DNA of 64,000 bases from Hepsetus odoe (lineage: Eukaryota > Chordata > Actinopteri > Characiformes > Hepsetidae), in contig CM029382.1 of assembly GCA_017165825.1 (NCBI GenBank), positions 19,621,867 to 19,685,866 on the forward strand, given 5' to 3'. A program made the translations under genes and the position numbers. The notes under the pieces are model-generated. The model saw only the letters and a program-made list of their open reading frames with translations, was not told the origin of the DNA and searched no databases. Each line of letters begins with the position of its first letter. The stretch's first letter is position 1. Below, piece by piece: positions 34,697-45,187 of the stretch.

Positions 34697-37600
34697 CTGT
34701 ACAGGGACAGATAAGCAGTAATGGGCATATGAAGGATGCATTATTATGAGACTTAAATTTGCTTGTAAAGAATAACTAAAAGGGCATTAATTCAATGTTC
34801 TTTTCTGAAACATCTCTCATGCCACATCAGAATTTATATCATGTTCCTGTGATTGACTGCAAGCCTAGTCACTGACTGTATAAAATATTAAATATCGAAT
34901 ATCAATCAATGCTTTACAGAAACAGCAATTCTGTCTTCATTCAGCACAAAATGGAGCCCAAAAACAAGCTTTTTCCCCTTTCAGTTAGAGCTGAGGTCCC
35001 ACACTTAGCCACCATACCAACTTTAGCTTTTAGCCTGTTATCTGTCTCATGTGACAAGGAATTTCTTTCATTTGTGCAATCATTTCTCTCCACGGAAACC
35101 ATGATTAAAATACACTACCTTCCAAATTATTATGCAAATTGTATTTTAGTGTCAAAGATTAAATATTTTGTTTTTCAATTAAACTCATGGATGGTATTGT
35201 GTCTCAGGGCTCTTTGTATCACTGGAATCAATCTCGGACACCTTTGATAATTAGTTTGCCAGGTGAGCCCAATTTTCAAGCAATATGGGAAAGAAATAGG
35301 ATCTCTCCGCTGCCGAAAAGCATGAAATAGTTGAATGCCTTGGACAAGGTATCAAAACCGTAGATATTTCACGAAAACTGAAGCGTGATCATCGTACTGT
35401 TAAGAGATTTGTTGCTGAGTCAGAGCACAGACGGGTTCGTTCAGATAAAGGCACAATGAGGAAGGTTTCTGCTAGACAAATACATTGGATTAAGACAGCA
35501 GCTGCTAAAATGCCATTACAAAGCAGCAAACAGGGATTTGAAGCTGCTGGTGCCTCTGGAGTCTTGCGAACATCAAGGTGTAGGACCTCCAGAGGCTGGC
35601 AGTTATACATAAACCTTCTATTCGGCCACCCCTAACCAATGCTCACAAGCAGAAACGACTGCAGTGAGCCCAGAACTACATGAAGATTCATTTTCAAAAA
35701 GTCTTGTTCACTGATGAGTGCCGTGCAACCCTGGATGGTCCAGATGGATGGAGTGGTGAATTGTTGGTGGACGGCCACCATGTCCCAACAAGGCTGCGAC
35801 GCCAGCAAGGAGGTGGCGGGGTCATATTTTGGGCTGGAATCATGGGGAGAGAGCTGGTCAGCTCCTTTAGGGTCCCTGAAGGTGTGAAAATGACCTCTGA
35901 AAAGTCTGCAGAGTTTCTGACTGACCACTTTCTTCCATGGTACAAAAAGAAGAACCGTGCTTTCCGTAATAAAATCATCTTCATGCATGACAATGCACCA
36001 TCTCATGCTGCAATTGATGCATCTCTGCATCATTGGCTGCTATCGGCATAAAAGGAGAGAAACTCATGGTGTAGCCCCCATCCTCCCCTGACCTCAGTCC
36101 TATTGAGAACCTTTGGAGCATCCTCAAGCAAAAGATCTATGAGGGTGGGAGGCAGTTCACATCCAAGCAGCAGCTCTGGGAGGCAAGAAATTCAAGCAGA
36201 AACTCTATATAAATATAAAATGTTTTGAAACTCTGTCGTGCGGAATAATTTGGAACAGTGCATTTTAATTTTTTTTTTTTCATACTGTTATATTTGTTCA
36301 GTAACATTCAAATTATATTCTAGTGGTTGATGACTCGAAAATTATGATGACTGTCACTTGCATCGTCTATTTAGAAAAATCAGAGAGAAATATCATTTGC
36401 ATAATAATTTGGAATTCTGTTGAGTCAGAAGATAGACTGCCCTGCAGCAATGTTGTCCATCTTCCCTGATTCTCATTTCACAAGCTAATGAAGAAAAAAG
36501 CACAGGCCATGAAAAGTTCCAAAATACATTATCAAAAAGAAGGTTTTCTATTTTTTATTTTATCTAACTTTAGAGCAGGCGTATTAAACACTACTCCTTT
36601 AGAGCTGGAATCCTGTCCTGCTTAACTTTCTTAAACTGTTCTGATTTGATTATTTCCTTTAGGGCCAGCTATACAGCTCAACCAAACTTTAAGCCCCCTG
36701 TTCTAGACCTGAATAGCATCAAGTTCATAAGTAAACATATCAAGGACAGATGTAGCCAGTAGTCTTGATATCGGCTAGAGTGCCTTTAATATTTGAAATC
36801 AATACTCTTTAAATTAGCTGTTTAATTTTCATTTAATTAATTTAAATCCATCCTGTTCTTTATTTTTTCTTCATAATTTTTATATCTTTATCTTTTACAA
36901 ATTGAGGACTTTCAGTTTTTAATACTCCTTTCTCTATATGAATTATTTAAAACAATGCAACAGGAAAAATTCAATGTAAAAAACAGATACAGATCTGTAG
37001 TTGAAAGGCTGCAAAAAAACTAATATCCTGAAAGAGTACAGTTACAATGTAAATATAACATCTTCTAAAACACAATATACCTGCACGGTGCTCATTTAAA
37101 GAAAAAAAACCAGCTTCGCTGTTTTTGCCTCTGACCTCCTTTGATCTACTGAATATCATTCTTATGTAATTCCTATTTCTATTTCACATGTATCCCATCA
37201 CTGGACCTTCATTTTATTTGTTTTTTATTGTACACTACTGTATAACTAGCCTAGCGTTTTTTCAATCACAAAAGGTAATCATCACGATCCTTCTTACAGC
37301 AGGATGACCTCTATAAAGTTATGCAAGTGGAAAACAGTGGTATCCACTGATCTGTAGGGTAAGCGAATTCACTAGCTCCCATATGACATAAGTGAGACTA
37401 AAGTTTATATTCTGTAATTGGCACACTCACAAAGAGGGTAATCCACTGCATTGGAGACCATGTCTAGTGTTGACTGGGCGATCTCTGTCACCTTGCGTGC
37501 CACCAGAGTCCGAGGTTCTGTCTGCGACACTTCAGAAAGCAAGGGCAACAATACTTAGGTGAACATAAAATATTAAATACTACAAATAAATTTTTACATT

Positions 37601-40600
37601 TTAACATAAAATACTAAATACTACAAATGTGTCCTTATCAACAGTGATTGGGATTTAACAGAGAAATCATACAAGAGTATGTACGGTAAACTAGTACGTG
37701 CAGAAGCATAATATTAACTCCACCAAACAAGAAATGTATTCATAATATTCATAAATGATAAAAATTACTTACATTTACCTTTACGGCATTTAGCAGACGC
37801 TCTTATCCAGAGCGACTTCCATTTCCTAATTACAGGGATAGTTCCCTTGGTGCAACTCTGGGTTAAGGGTCTTGCTCAGGGACCAGTAGTGGTAGTGCCA
37901 GAGGTGGGATTCGACCCTGTGACCTCTTGAAGCATAGGTCCATAGGCAAGCACCCTACCACTAGACCACCACCACCACCTACTTGCTAACATTACCTCCA
38001 ATATTGACATCCCACCTAGCCTTTGCTTATTTGCTAAAGCTCTACATAATTTCCCCACACATTGCAATGTTTAATATCGTTTTGTTTCATCTGAACAACA
38101 TTGCCATATACACCCATCAATGTTTCAGTAGTACAACACACTCAGAAACTGTGCATCACTTCTTCATTGAGAACTCTATTCTCACCTTGCACAGTTTGTG
38201 GAGCTCCTCCTTGCCGGTAGCAAGAATCACACACCCTTACCGGACTGTTCCCCCAGCCTTTCTCGGGGACAGGCATGCTGCGGGTGGAGCAGGCCTGGCA
38301 GAAGCCCTCCCCGCAGGAACGACAGTGGTGCTTCCTCTCAGCCTCTTCGAACGTTCGCTTACAGCCATGACATTCCTTCACATTGGGAGAGATATAAGTC
38401 AGAATCGGCTTCACTCAACTACATCTTAAAAAGGTTTTACATATACTCTTATCCAGAGCGACTTCCATGTCCTAATTACAGGGACAGTCCTCCCTGGAGT
38501 AATTCAGGGTTAAGGGTCTTGCTCAGGAACCCAGTGGTGGTTGTGCTAGAGGTGGGATTCGAACCTGCAACCTCTTGAGCCATAGGTCCGTAGGCAAGTA
38601 CTCTACTACTGGACCACCGCCACGTTTCATATTTTATTTGTTTTCTCATTTAAAAGATATGGGGCCCCAGGAACAGAAGGTTGTATGTTCAAACCCAGTG
38701 AGCAAAACAAATTTGGAATTTGTAGGGAAACTTACACCACATCTGTTCATGTAATGTGACCAAGGACATGCTAGCCTCAGCCATCCATAAACAATAGGTT
38801 TGGAGCTACTGGTCACCCACAAAACTGATTAAGCATGGACAGAGTGTCCTGGTTAGGAAGGTAACCAAAAACTCAAAGAATGGGATCTAGAATTACTCAG
38901 AGCAGACTTGAGAACAATAAACTCAAGCCTTTTTGGCAAAGTTAATGGAAACCATTCCTCAATAAAAAGGCACATGACTGGGCACCGAGAGTTCAAAAAG
39001 TACCTGAATAACTCTCAGACCATGTGGTCTGGTCTGATGAAATGAAGGATCAACTATTTGGCAACAACTCCCGATGGCATCTCGTAAGGAAACCAGACAC
39101 TGAGCACAACCTCATTAATACAATCCCTAAAGTCAAATATGTTGCTTTTTCTGTGAGACTAGTCAGGACAAAAAGTGTTCAGACACTCCTAATTAAGGAG
39201 TTCAGATACTTTAAGTTCATTGCTGAGACATAATTTCTGGCCATTATGTACTCACAGTCAGTGCAATCTTAACAGAAAAGCACTGGCAATAAAAGATGAG
39301 ACTGGGGGGCAGCCAGTTCAGCATTCCCAATGAGAAATGTGTGTGAGTTATATAGAAATATTCAGTATATTTGTTGAATGCAATCAAATCCTCACAGCTT
39401 CAACATCTAGTCTCTCTTCATAGAAAATTAGAGGCTGTTATTGGAGCAAAAGGCGAAGAACTTCTGATTCATAGCAGAGATTTTGGAAGAAAAATCAACC
39501 GTTCACTGACTGTGATTTCTGCATTAGGTCTCCAGTATGGGGGTGCAACTTGGTCCGTGATCCAGGCAGTTACTGCCTTAGTTGGCCCAGCACTGTACTC
39601 AGCCACAGACTGGATGACATAGTTGACCCCATCCAGCACCCGCTGCGCAGCATTCTGATGGTCTGTCTGGAAGGTCTCTGACTACAAGATAAGAAAGTAC
39701 ACAAGGGTCTTAAAGAAATATGGGCTATCATGTTACAATGGACACAAAGACAAATCAATGACTCACCCCCTGCCAAACATGTTTGACCTCTGGTCGCACC
39801 ACGGTGCTCTCAGGGTCCTGGTTCCCCATCCAGTACTGCCTGCTACGGTAGATGATGCCGCAGTTTGGACATTCCAGAACATAGCTGTGCAAGAAAACAG
39901 TGTGATCAAATGAATCAAATAAGGGGGACGACCTAGTTTCTTACTTACTTACCCTGACCAGGCGTACTTGGCTAGTCCAAACCATGGGTTATCGGAAGAG
40001 GCAGATGTTTTGGGCAGGACTATTACTTCCCTCCCACCCTCATAACATCTCTGAACAAAAGATAAAATAACATTTAAAAAATGCAAACATATGAATGAAT
40101 TATGTGGTCTATCTTCATGCCCATAGGCATAAATTATGTTAAAATACCTTGCAGATGAGAACCTTGTTATTGTACTGATGAGAAAACTGGCATAGCCCAT
40201 CAGCCATATGTGGCACGCGGTCTTTCTGATGGTTCATCCCATTCTTACAACGAACACTTGGGGAGAAAAAATAATTTTTTTACAGATTAACATTAATGGG
40301 CAAAAACAGCAGCATCACCTTGTCCAATAATAGAACGAACTCACACATGAAACAGCAGAGCACGGTTGTATTTATTTATTTTTTTTACTTATAATAAATT
40401 ATTTAAGCCAAAGGAATTGTTTTTCTTTTTTTCCCCATTTCTTATCTGAGAGCTGAATATTTCATCGCTAATTATAAGGAGTGCTTAAACACTTTGAGAG
40501 GTCTCATTAAAAAAAGACCAAGTGATAAAACCAGGGCATGACGTAAGCTTGTGAAATCACCACCATGAAGGTGCACATTTTGCAGCACTAAAAAAAAAAA

Positions 40601-43377
40601 CCAAAAAAAAAAACCCAAAACAAACTAAATAAAAACTTTGTTATTTCTTTTTTAATCACTTTTCCAGATCACATCAACTGATGGAGCATAAAAAATGAGG
40701 TGCACTTACTTGCAGCTGAGGCAGACAGAAGGGCAGGTGAAATACTCATCAGGAAAGAAGGTGTACATGCTGATTTTGTCGTCTGAGATCTCCCCACAGA
40801 ACCTATTGCTCAAAGCCTACCACAGAAATACAGTGCCAAGGACTAGTAAGTCTCAACTTCTAGACAAGCTGCACAACTCATTCAAGTATAGGTATACACA
40901 CACACACACACACACACCACACAGACACAAAGAAATGTGAAAAAAGAACACCTGCAGTGCACTAAAAACGATGGCCGGCTGGCGGGGGGCTCGTGAGGCT
41001 GTGTTCTTCACCTGCTGCCTAATTGTCTCCAGTAACTGAGAGTAGTCTGTAGGGGGAGTGATGGTCTGTGTGCCCACATACTGCACCGAGCTGAAGGCCT
41101 CTGTGCGCTGGCCCAGGTCATGGAAACGCTTCTTGAGCAGAACATCTGCAGCACTTTCACTGTCTGTAGCAGAGGAGAAGCTCTTACTGCTCTCCACATT
41201 TAGCAACTCTGTGAGTACTAGTTTATTCCAACAACCATAAATTCTAGTTAAGACCAAAGATCCTTGAAAGATGACTTAGATGCCTGATTCATAGCAAACT
41301 AAGCTAAGCACTTGTAACATCACCTTTTTCAGTAAGACAGTCGATGATTTAAAATAAATTTATATAAATATTTGATTATTTATATTTATATATAAATAAT
41401 TGATTAAGGTGTTTCCATGTGAAATATATCAAGAATTTGTCTGATTAGCAATTTACAGGCTTTGAATACTTGTTTGTATTCCCAAACACTCCTTTTCAAA
41501 GTCAAAAATACATTAAAAAAAAATTGTATTTCCACTTTGTAATTAACTACAGGATGTCTGAACAGCATGTTAGGTTCTTTAGCTCCAAAAATTTCAAGTA
41601 TCAACAGCATAGGCAGCTGCCATACAGGGACCGTTTAAATACACCTCTAGTAAATCTCAGTCACAAAGAGTCTAACAAAATAGATTTATCGTTTATATTA
41701 TGGCTACGGTTCAGTTAACAATATTACGTTTATTTATCTTTGCCTGTATTTTGCCTTTTTTGATAAAACATCCCAAACTACCAAGATCAAAGTAATTGAT
41801 TAATATTCGGTAAAGCATGTAGGCATTCCAAAATTTAATTTCTAGGGTATTTTTAAAAGCCTGAAAAATATACATATATATTCCCTTGATGTGCAGGCAG
41901 GTTCAACCAAATTCCTGCTTGAATGTTGCAGAATTTAATTGTCTGAGAGTTGCCTGCAGGTATTTTTATTTTTTTTTTATTTCACTTTCTCATTACCTGT
42001 TTTTTTAATGTATAACACTGGCTTACCATGACCTAACAGCTGAGTGCGTGAGGTCTCCTGAAACACCACCACTGCAGGCCCCAGGTTAGAAAGGGGGACG
42101 TCCAGCCCGCAGCGGCTGGAGAGGGCACGCAGTTGTGGGGTAAAGTGTTTCAGGTAGGCAGCTGAAGCACTTCCCAGGAACTGGAAGAGGTCATTGTGGA
42201 GCCGCTCGGCCCGAGTGCGGTACACAGCGAGGTCTGACACTGCCAGGACTTTCAGCAGCAAGCGCATTCGCTGATTCAGCTGTGCAGAGGCACCCAACAA
42301 GCCCTCTGTGTCCAGCACCACCAAACCCAGAGGCCGGTTGTAAGCAGCCCACACCCCAACCGTGCAGGAGCTGGGAGAGGGAGATGTTGCAAAGACTTCC
42401 TCGCCATCAAAAAGCACATGGTTCAGGGTGTGGGACTTGCCATCCCCTGTGTTGCCAAAAATGGACAGCACTTTTACTCCCTGCCCAGCACTGCAGCCCA
42501 ACTTCTGCAGGAAATGGACTTCATCCCTCACCTGCCAGAGAGAGAAAGCAAAAGGAGCAAGAGTGAAGGGTTCAGTGCCGATATATAAAAATGAATGTTC
42601 AAATGGACAAGTACATGGCCACGGCCACGAGTCCATTTCTGTGTCATATAAAAACAGAATAAACACAATGCATAATCATTTACATGTGGCCACGTGGTCA
42701 ATTCTACAAAACAACATCAGTATTTCCTGAAGTAGCACAGAAACTATCAGTATTGTGGGATTTTCCACTAATACGATAGCAAATTACCTGAAACACATTT
42801 CTGACAATATTGTAGCTTCGGAAAATATTCCCAGAGAGCTTTAATGTACCTTAAAGACATTTTACTAAAGTGATCTTGCCCTGAAAGTATTAACTGTTAG
42901 CCTAGGTGGCTAAAAACAAACACACTACAGCCCTGCCGGGATAATTTCAGCCTTTCACAGTACCTGCAGGATTAAAGTGTCAGTGTTTTAATTGGTCCAT
43001 TCTCAATCTAAAGTCTAAAAAATAAACTTCAGCGGATAAAACGGTTTTCTATCGGGACTATCAAACAGCAATGTTGTTAGCCACGTTAGCCTAGCTGCTC
43101 GGCGAGGAAGTTGGTCCAGTTAGCTTAGCCGAGCATTTAGCAACCCTTCAAACTACAGCAAACCAGACCACTATCCTGTCAAACTATTTCAATAAGAGAC
43201 GTATTTTATCATGAAATTATTTGCTTTACAGTTGAGTTGGCTCGTACTGAGCCGTACCTGAAGGGTTTCGTTTTCATCCACTAAGAGAAAACTCCGTCCT
43301 CCTCTCTCCTTCTCTTCAACCTTCAAAGACGGAGAAAGTGACACTTCTTCCATCTCTTTCAGCAACATCTCTGACAT
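34464..43377 (-). CDS. zfyve1: zfyve1/DFCP1-like double-FYVE protein, complete coding span, 11 coding exons
   Basis: ZFYVE1 (DFCP1) binds PI3P through tandem FYVE fingers, sits on ER, Golgi, omegasomes and lipid droplets, and carries a P-loop nucleotide-binding domain. Exons in transcription order: 43377-43258, 42531-42027, 41163-40952, 40816-40710, 40256-40148, 40050-39953, 39884-39767, 39681-39511, 38375-38186, 37529-37431, 34696-34464. Their sum is exactly 653 codons plus stop, in frame at every join. P-loop GNTGDGKS is at 66-73, a DTEG Walker-B/G3-like motif at 114-117, Cys-rich region about 300-400, FYVE 1 at 481-543 (RKHHCR 494-499) and FYVE 2 at 588-650 (WVPD 588-591, KHHCR 610-614). 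Human ZFYVE1 is 777 residues; about 124 N-terminal residues with zinc-finger cysteines have no counterpart here. Location between numbl and dpf1, and many substitutions in otherwise conserved blocks, suggest a paralogue rather than the ZFYVE1 orthologue. Confidence 0.93.
34697..37430. other. zfyve1-like intron 10
   Basis: 2.7 kb; holds the Tc1-like element at 35.11-36.42 kb. The remainder is AT-rich and unassigned. Confidence 0.85.
35113..36420 (+). pseudogene. Tc1-like DNA transposon with dead transposase, in last zfyve1-like intron
   Basis: About 1.3 kb bounded by inverted ends (TTCCAAATTATTATGCAAAT at 35120-35139 and its complement at 36395-36414). The transposase start is at 35285 with an in-frame TAG as codon 5. 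The N-terminal helix-turn-helix (LSAAEKHEIVECLGQGIKTV) follows, then a frameshift near 35.6 kb, a stop at 35667, the catalytic core 35680-36051 (FTDEC, then FMHDNAPSHAA) and, in another frame, SPDLSPIENLW with the final acidic residue. All three DDE positions are recognisable but not in one frame. Orientation is opposite to the host gene. Confidence 0.85.
37431..37529 (-). CDS. zfyve1: zfyve1-like coding exon 10 (inter-FYVE linker, residues 544-576)
   Basis: Encodes VSQTEPRTLVARKVTEIAQS and TLDMVSNAVDYPL, aligned with the human GGTLIARKVGEAVQNTLGAV linker. Acceptor tgaag, donor gtgagt, ends phase 1. Less conserved than the fingers but codon phase fits exactly. Confidence 0.87.
37530..38185. 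other. zfyve1-like intron 9
   Basis: 656 bp; a family B SINE occupies 37.77-37.98 kb, and a local near-duplicate ACATAAAATATTAAATACTA / ACATAAAATACTAAATACTA occurs at 37.56-37.63 kb. Confidence 0.85.
37769..37979 (-). mobile_element. SINE family B copy in zfyve1-like intron 9
   Basis: ACGGCATTTAGCAGACGCTC at left and CTAGACCACCACCACCACCT at right; same orientation as the gene. Confidence 0.85.
38186..38375 (-). CDS. zfyve1: zfyve1-like coding exon 9 (first FYVE finger, residues 481-543)
   Basis: Encodes ECHGCKRTFEEAERKHHCRS, CGEGFCQACSTRSMPVPEKG and VRVCDSCYRQGG. Zinc ligands form the expected CxxC pairs and the basic RKHHCR motif contacts PI3P in FYVE domains. As in human ZFYVE1, the upstream WxxD is WRPN. 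The open frame continues upstream of the exon, so the acceptor (tgaag, ending at 38376) was chosen by alignment. Confidence 0.9.
38434..38624 (-). mobile_element. SINE family B copy in zfyve1-like intron 8
   Basis: TTACATATACTCTTATCCAG at left, ACTGGACCACCGCCACG at right. Begins only about 60 nt from exon 9. Confidence 0.8.
38760..39235 (+). pseudogene. Tc1-like transposase remnant, in zfyve1-like intron 8
   Basis: A degraded plus-strand element. Recognisable pieces are TMWSDE-like MVWSDEMKDQLFGNNSRWHL (39024 on) and the preceding ACATGACTGGGCACCGAGAG and TTCAAAAAGT region. Many frameshifts; opposite orientation to the host gene. Confidence 0.55.
39511..39681 (-). CDS. zfyve1: zfyve1-like coding exon 8 (residues 424-480)
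   Basis: Encodes NAAQRVLDGVNYVIQSVAEY, SAGPTKAVTAWITDQVAPPY and WRPNAEIT, leading into the first FYVE finger. Acceptor tgtag; donor gtcagt, the same less common +3 C as two numbl donors. Exact alignment with human length across this junction supports the join. Confidence 0.9.
39767..39884 (-). CDS. zfyve1: zfyve1-like coding exon 7 (residues 384-423)
   Basis: Encodes YVLECPNCGIIYRSRQYWMG followed by NQDPESTVVRPEVKHVWQG. The SRQYW motif, with a tryptophan implicated in membrane targeting of mammalian DFCP1, is intact. Acceptor cacag, donor gtgagt, phase 0 end. Confidence 0.93.
39953..40050 (-). CDS. zfyve1: zfyve1-like coding exon 6 (residues 352-383)
   Basis: Encodes RCYEGGREVIVLPKTSASSD and NPWFGLAKYAWSG, a strongly conserved ZFYVE1 segment. 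Acceptor ttcag, donor gtaagt, ends phase 2. Confidence 0.93.
40148..40256 (-). CDS. zfyve1: zfyve1-like coding exon 5 (residues 315-351)
   Basis: Encodes NVRCKNGMNHQKDRVPH and CQFSHQYNNKVLICK, counterpart of the human CKKSMNHGKEGVPH / YSHQYDNRVYTCK block; cysteine spacing is conserved. Acceptor cccaag, donor gtattt, ends phase 0. Confidence 0.9.
40257..40709. other. zfyve1-like intron 4
   Basis: 453 bp, AT-rich with A-runs near 40.59 kb; nothing else recognised. Confidence 0.85.
40710..40816 (-). CDS. zfyve1: zfyve1-like coding exon 4 (residues 280-314)
   Basis: Encodes ALSNRFCGEISDDKISM then FFPDEYFTCPSVCLSC, the start of the cysteine-rich ER/Golgi-targeting region of the family. Acceptor ggtag, donor gtaagt, ends phase 2. 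Confidence 0.92.
40893..40917 (+). repeat. AC microsatellite beside zfyve1-like exon 3
   Basis: (AC)n in the short intron 3, 35 nt past the exon 3 donor in transcription order. Confidence 0.85.
40952..41163 (-). CDS. zfyve1: zfyve1-like coding exon 3 (residues 209-279)
   Basis: Encodes DSESAADVLLKKRFHDLGQR, then TEAFSSVQYVGTQTITPPTD, matching the human LIQDRFRKLGRFPEAFSSI region after the P-loop domain. Acceptor ctacag; donor gtgttc (weak beyond GT); ends phase 0. Confidence 0.92.
41164..42026. other. zfyve1-like intron 2
   Basis: 863 bp, very AT-rich, no recognised repeat. Confidence 0.85.
42027..42531 (-). CDS. zfyve1: zfyve1-like coding exon 2 (P-loop domain, residues 41-208)
   Basis: The largest exon. 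It encodes the nucleotide-binding domain: VKVLSIFGNTGDGKSHTLNH with P-loop Lys72, CTVGVWAAY, LDTEGLLG, LLLKVLAVSDLAVYRTRAER and CGLDVPLSNLGPAVVVF. Every core motif of the ZFYVE1 domain is kept. Acceptor ctggcag ends at 42532; donor gtaagc; ends in phase 1. Confidence 0.95.
42532..43257. other. zfyve1-like intron 1
   Basis: 726 bp, no recognised repeat; the exon-proximal half has several TTAGC/GCTAA motifs but no assigned role. Confidence 0.85.
43258..43377 (-). CDS. zfyve1: zfyve1-like coding exon 1 (residues 1-40)
   Basis: ATG at 43377 (reading leftward) opens MSEMLLKEMEEVSLSPSLKV and the exon ends RSFLLVDENETLQ, aligning with SFLLVDENEEIQ of human ZFYVE1 near residue 160. Donor gtacgg follows, phase 0. 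The sequence just upstream shows no good pyrimidine tract plus AG, so I take this as the true start; an upstream exon encoding the missing zinc fingers cannot be fully excluded. Confidence 0.82.
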
Positions 43378-43429
43378 GTTTACAGCAGCTGACCATCAGC
43401 AACCAGCTGCCGAGACCGTTCGGGCTGAC

Positions 43430-43470
43430 TGTGTGTGTGTGCGCGTGCGCGCGTGCGTGCGCGTGTGTGT
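43430..43470. repeat. alternating purine-pyrimidine GT/GC tract (Z-DNA prone)
   Basis: 41 bp of uninterrupted alternation with a CG-rich core (gcgcgtgcgcgcgtgcgtgc), about 53 bp upstream of the zfyve1-like start codon. Such tracts readily adopt Z-DNA under negative supercoiling. Confidence 0.7.
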
Positions 43471-43602
43471 CATCAAACCTTCAGCAGCAAAAAGTAAAAG
43501 CGAAATAGAGCAGATCAGGGACAAACTGGATTATGGCTGTAAGATTAGAGATGAGAGAGAGAGAGAAAGAGAGTGAGAGAGTGAGAGTGAGCGTGCTGTG
43601 TG

Positions 43603-43804
43603 TAATGCTGCCGCCTCACAGTGAGAAGGTCCTGGATTCGATTCCCAGGTGGGACGGTCCAGGCTCTTTCTGTGTGGGTTTCCTCCCACCATATAAAGTC
43701 AGGTAGACTGGAGATGCTAAATTGCTCTCTAGGTGTGTGTGGGACAGACTCCAGCATGGTCTGCGGCCCTAATGACGACAAGTGGCTCAGAAAATGTGTG
43801 AGCG
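43603..43804 (+). mobile_element. SINE-like element, family C
   Basis: AATGCTGCCGCCTCACAGTG, GGATTCGATTCCCAGGTGG and GTGGGTTTCCTCCCACC; shorter than the 5.3 kb copy. Confidence 0.75.
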
Positions 43805-43840
43805 AGTGAGTGAATATACGATACTGCATTAAGCAGTATA

Positions 43841-44053
43841 CAAGTGAAAGTGACTAACTGCCATTGTGAAGCACAATGAAATGCTTCCTTTGCGTTACAG
43901 CACATGCAATGGAAGCAGCTATTTGAAGCACCTGAGGAGCAGTGAAGGGGACAGTACCTTGCTTGGGGGCACCTCAGGGCATCCTGCTGGTCTGGGATTT
44001 GAACCTTCTAATCCTGGGGCCTGTTCCCTAACCACTAGGCCACCACTGCCCCA
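43841..44053 (-). mobile_element. SINE family A copy
   Basis: CAAGTGAAAGTGACTAACTG at left, CTAACCACTAGGCCACCACT at right. Confidence 0.8.
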
Positions 44054-44349
44054 CACAGAGCTTGTCAACTTTCCCCTCCTTTAGGAAAAGGCGAACGATT
44101 TTCACCTGACTCAAGAGAAACCTGACAGGGGCAGATGATTGCAGGTGATCAAGCTGGTGATTAGTACACTGCTGATGCTGAAAGCTGATATATTTGCGCC
44201 CGTAAAACATTTGTTCCCATTTTTCACTCATTAAATCTACTCAATATGAAAAAAGAGTACAAAAATACTATTTCATACCTGCCGGTGGAGCTGATGCAAT
44301 AGATAATAGGAATTAAGTAGCCAGCATCAAGAATCATCTAAATGTCCAT

Positions 44350-44412
44350 CATCGTCTTCTTATTCTTCAATCGGTGGCTCCCGTTTTGGGATCGCCACAG
44401 TGGATCATCCAT
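44350..44412 (-). repeat. short LINE 3'-tail remnant
   Basis: On the minus strand this reads GGATGATCCACTGTGGCGAT then CCCAAAACGGGAGC, the 3' terminus of the LINE family seen at 28.2 and 30.7 kb. Confidence 0.55.
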
Positions 44413-45187
44413 GTTAGTGGTTTATTTGCCTGGAGAAATGTTTCTGATGCAATGTTGATGGAATTAATGCACACTAGAGAGCTTGTCCATGTCCTTGATG
44501 CCAGTATTCATCTGAAAGCTGTACACCTACATGCAGATGATCTACCGTGGGCTGTTTGATCCAGCCTTAAACTGCTGATGGCTGTGTTTTTATTCACCAC
44601 CTGCTCCATAATATCCAACACGTGTGTTCTGGTCTACACTTAGACTTCCTGAAAGCTCCTTGTAGTCATTTGCTATAATTGAATCTGCAGGACACTCATA
44701 ACCATGTTAGACAGCTGGTGACTGAATGTCTTGCTATATCATTTACAGCACAGCTGCTTCCACCTTAGTGCTTTAGTGATTTATGTTAAGATATATGTAA
44801 TTCAATCAAATTTTCTCCTTTTTTGTTTACCTTTTACTTTTTTCTTGGTTGCTCCACTGAGCAATTGACACCAGTATGCACATCAGTGTTTGGTAATGTA
44901 AGGCCTCACAACCAAGTCTGAGCATTAAGTTGAAAAAAAAATGCGAGTCGGCAGAAAACTGTATACTTTTGTCTGAAACATCATCATCAGCAAAAACTTG
45001 AATGTTTATTGAATAGAGGATGAGTTTTTGTCCCATTTTCAGCTGGGCTTTAGAAACAAAGTAGACTTGCTGGCTCCATCTGCTGGATTAAAATGTCCTA
45101 AAGGCTGATTTCACAACAGGATGCCATTTAAATTGGGAGAGAGGTGACAAAATACATTTATGACATTTCTAAAGGCATTCAGTGCAT

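Larger units (their letters stand above)
38376..39510. other. zfyve1-like intron 8
   Basis: 1.1 kb; a family B SINE and a Tc1-like transposase remnant fill most of it. Confidence 0.85.

Noticed and set aside
34458..34721. Plus-strand open frame over the second FYVE exon
   Set aside because: Antisense shadow of the zfyve1-like terminal exon.
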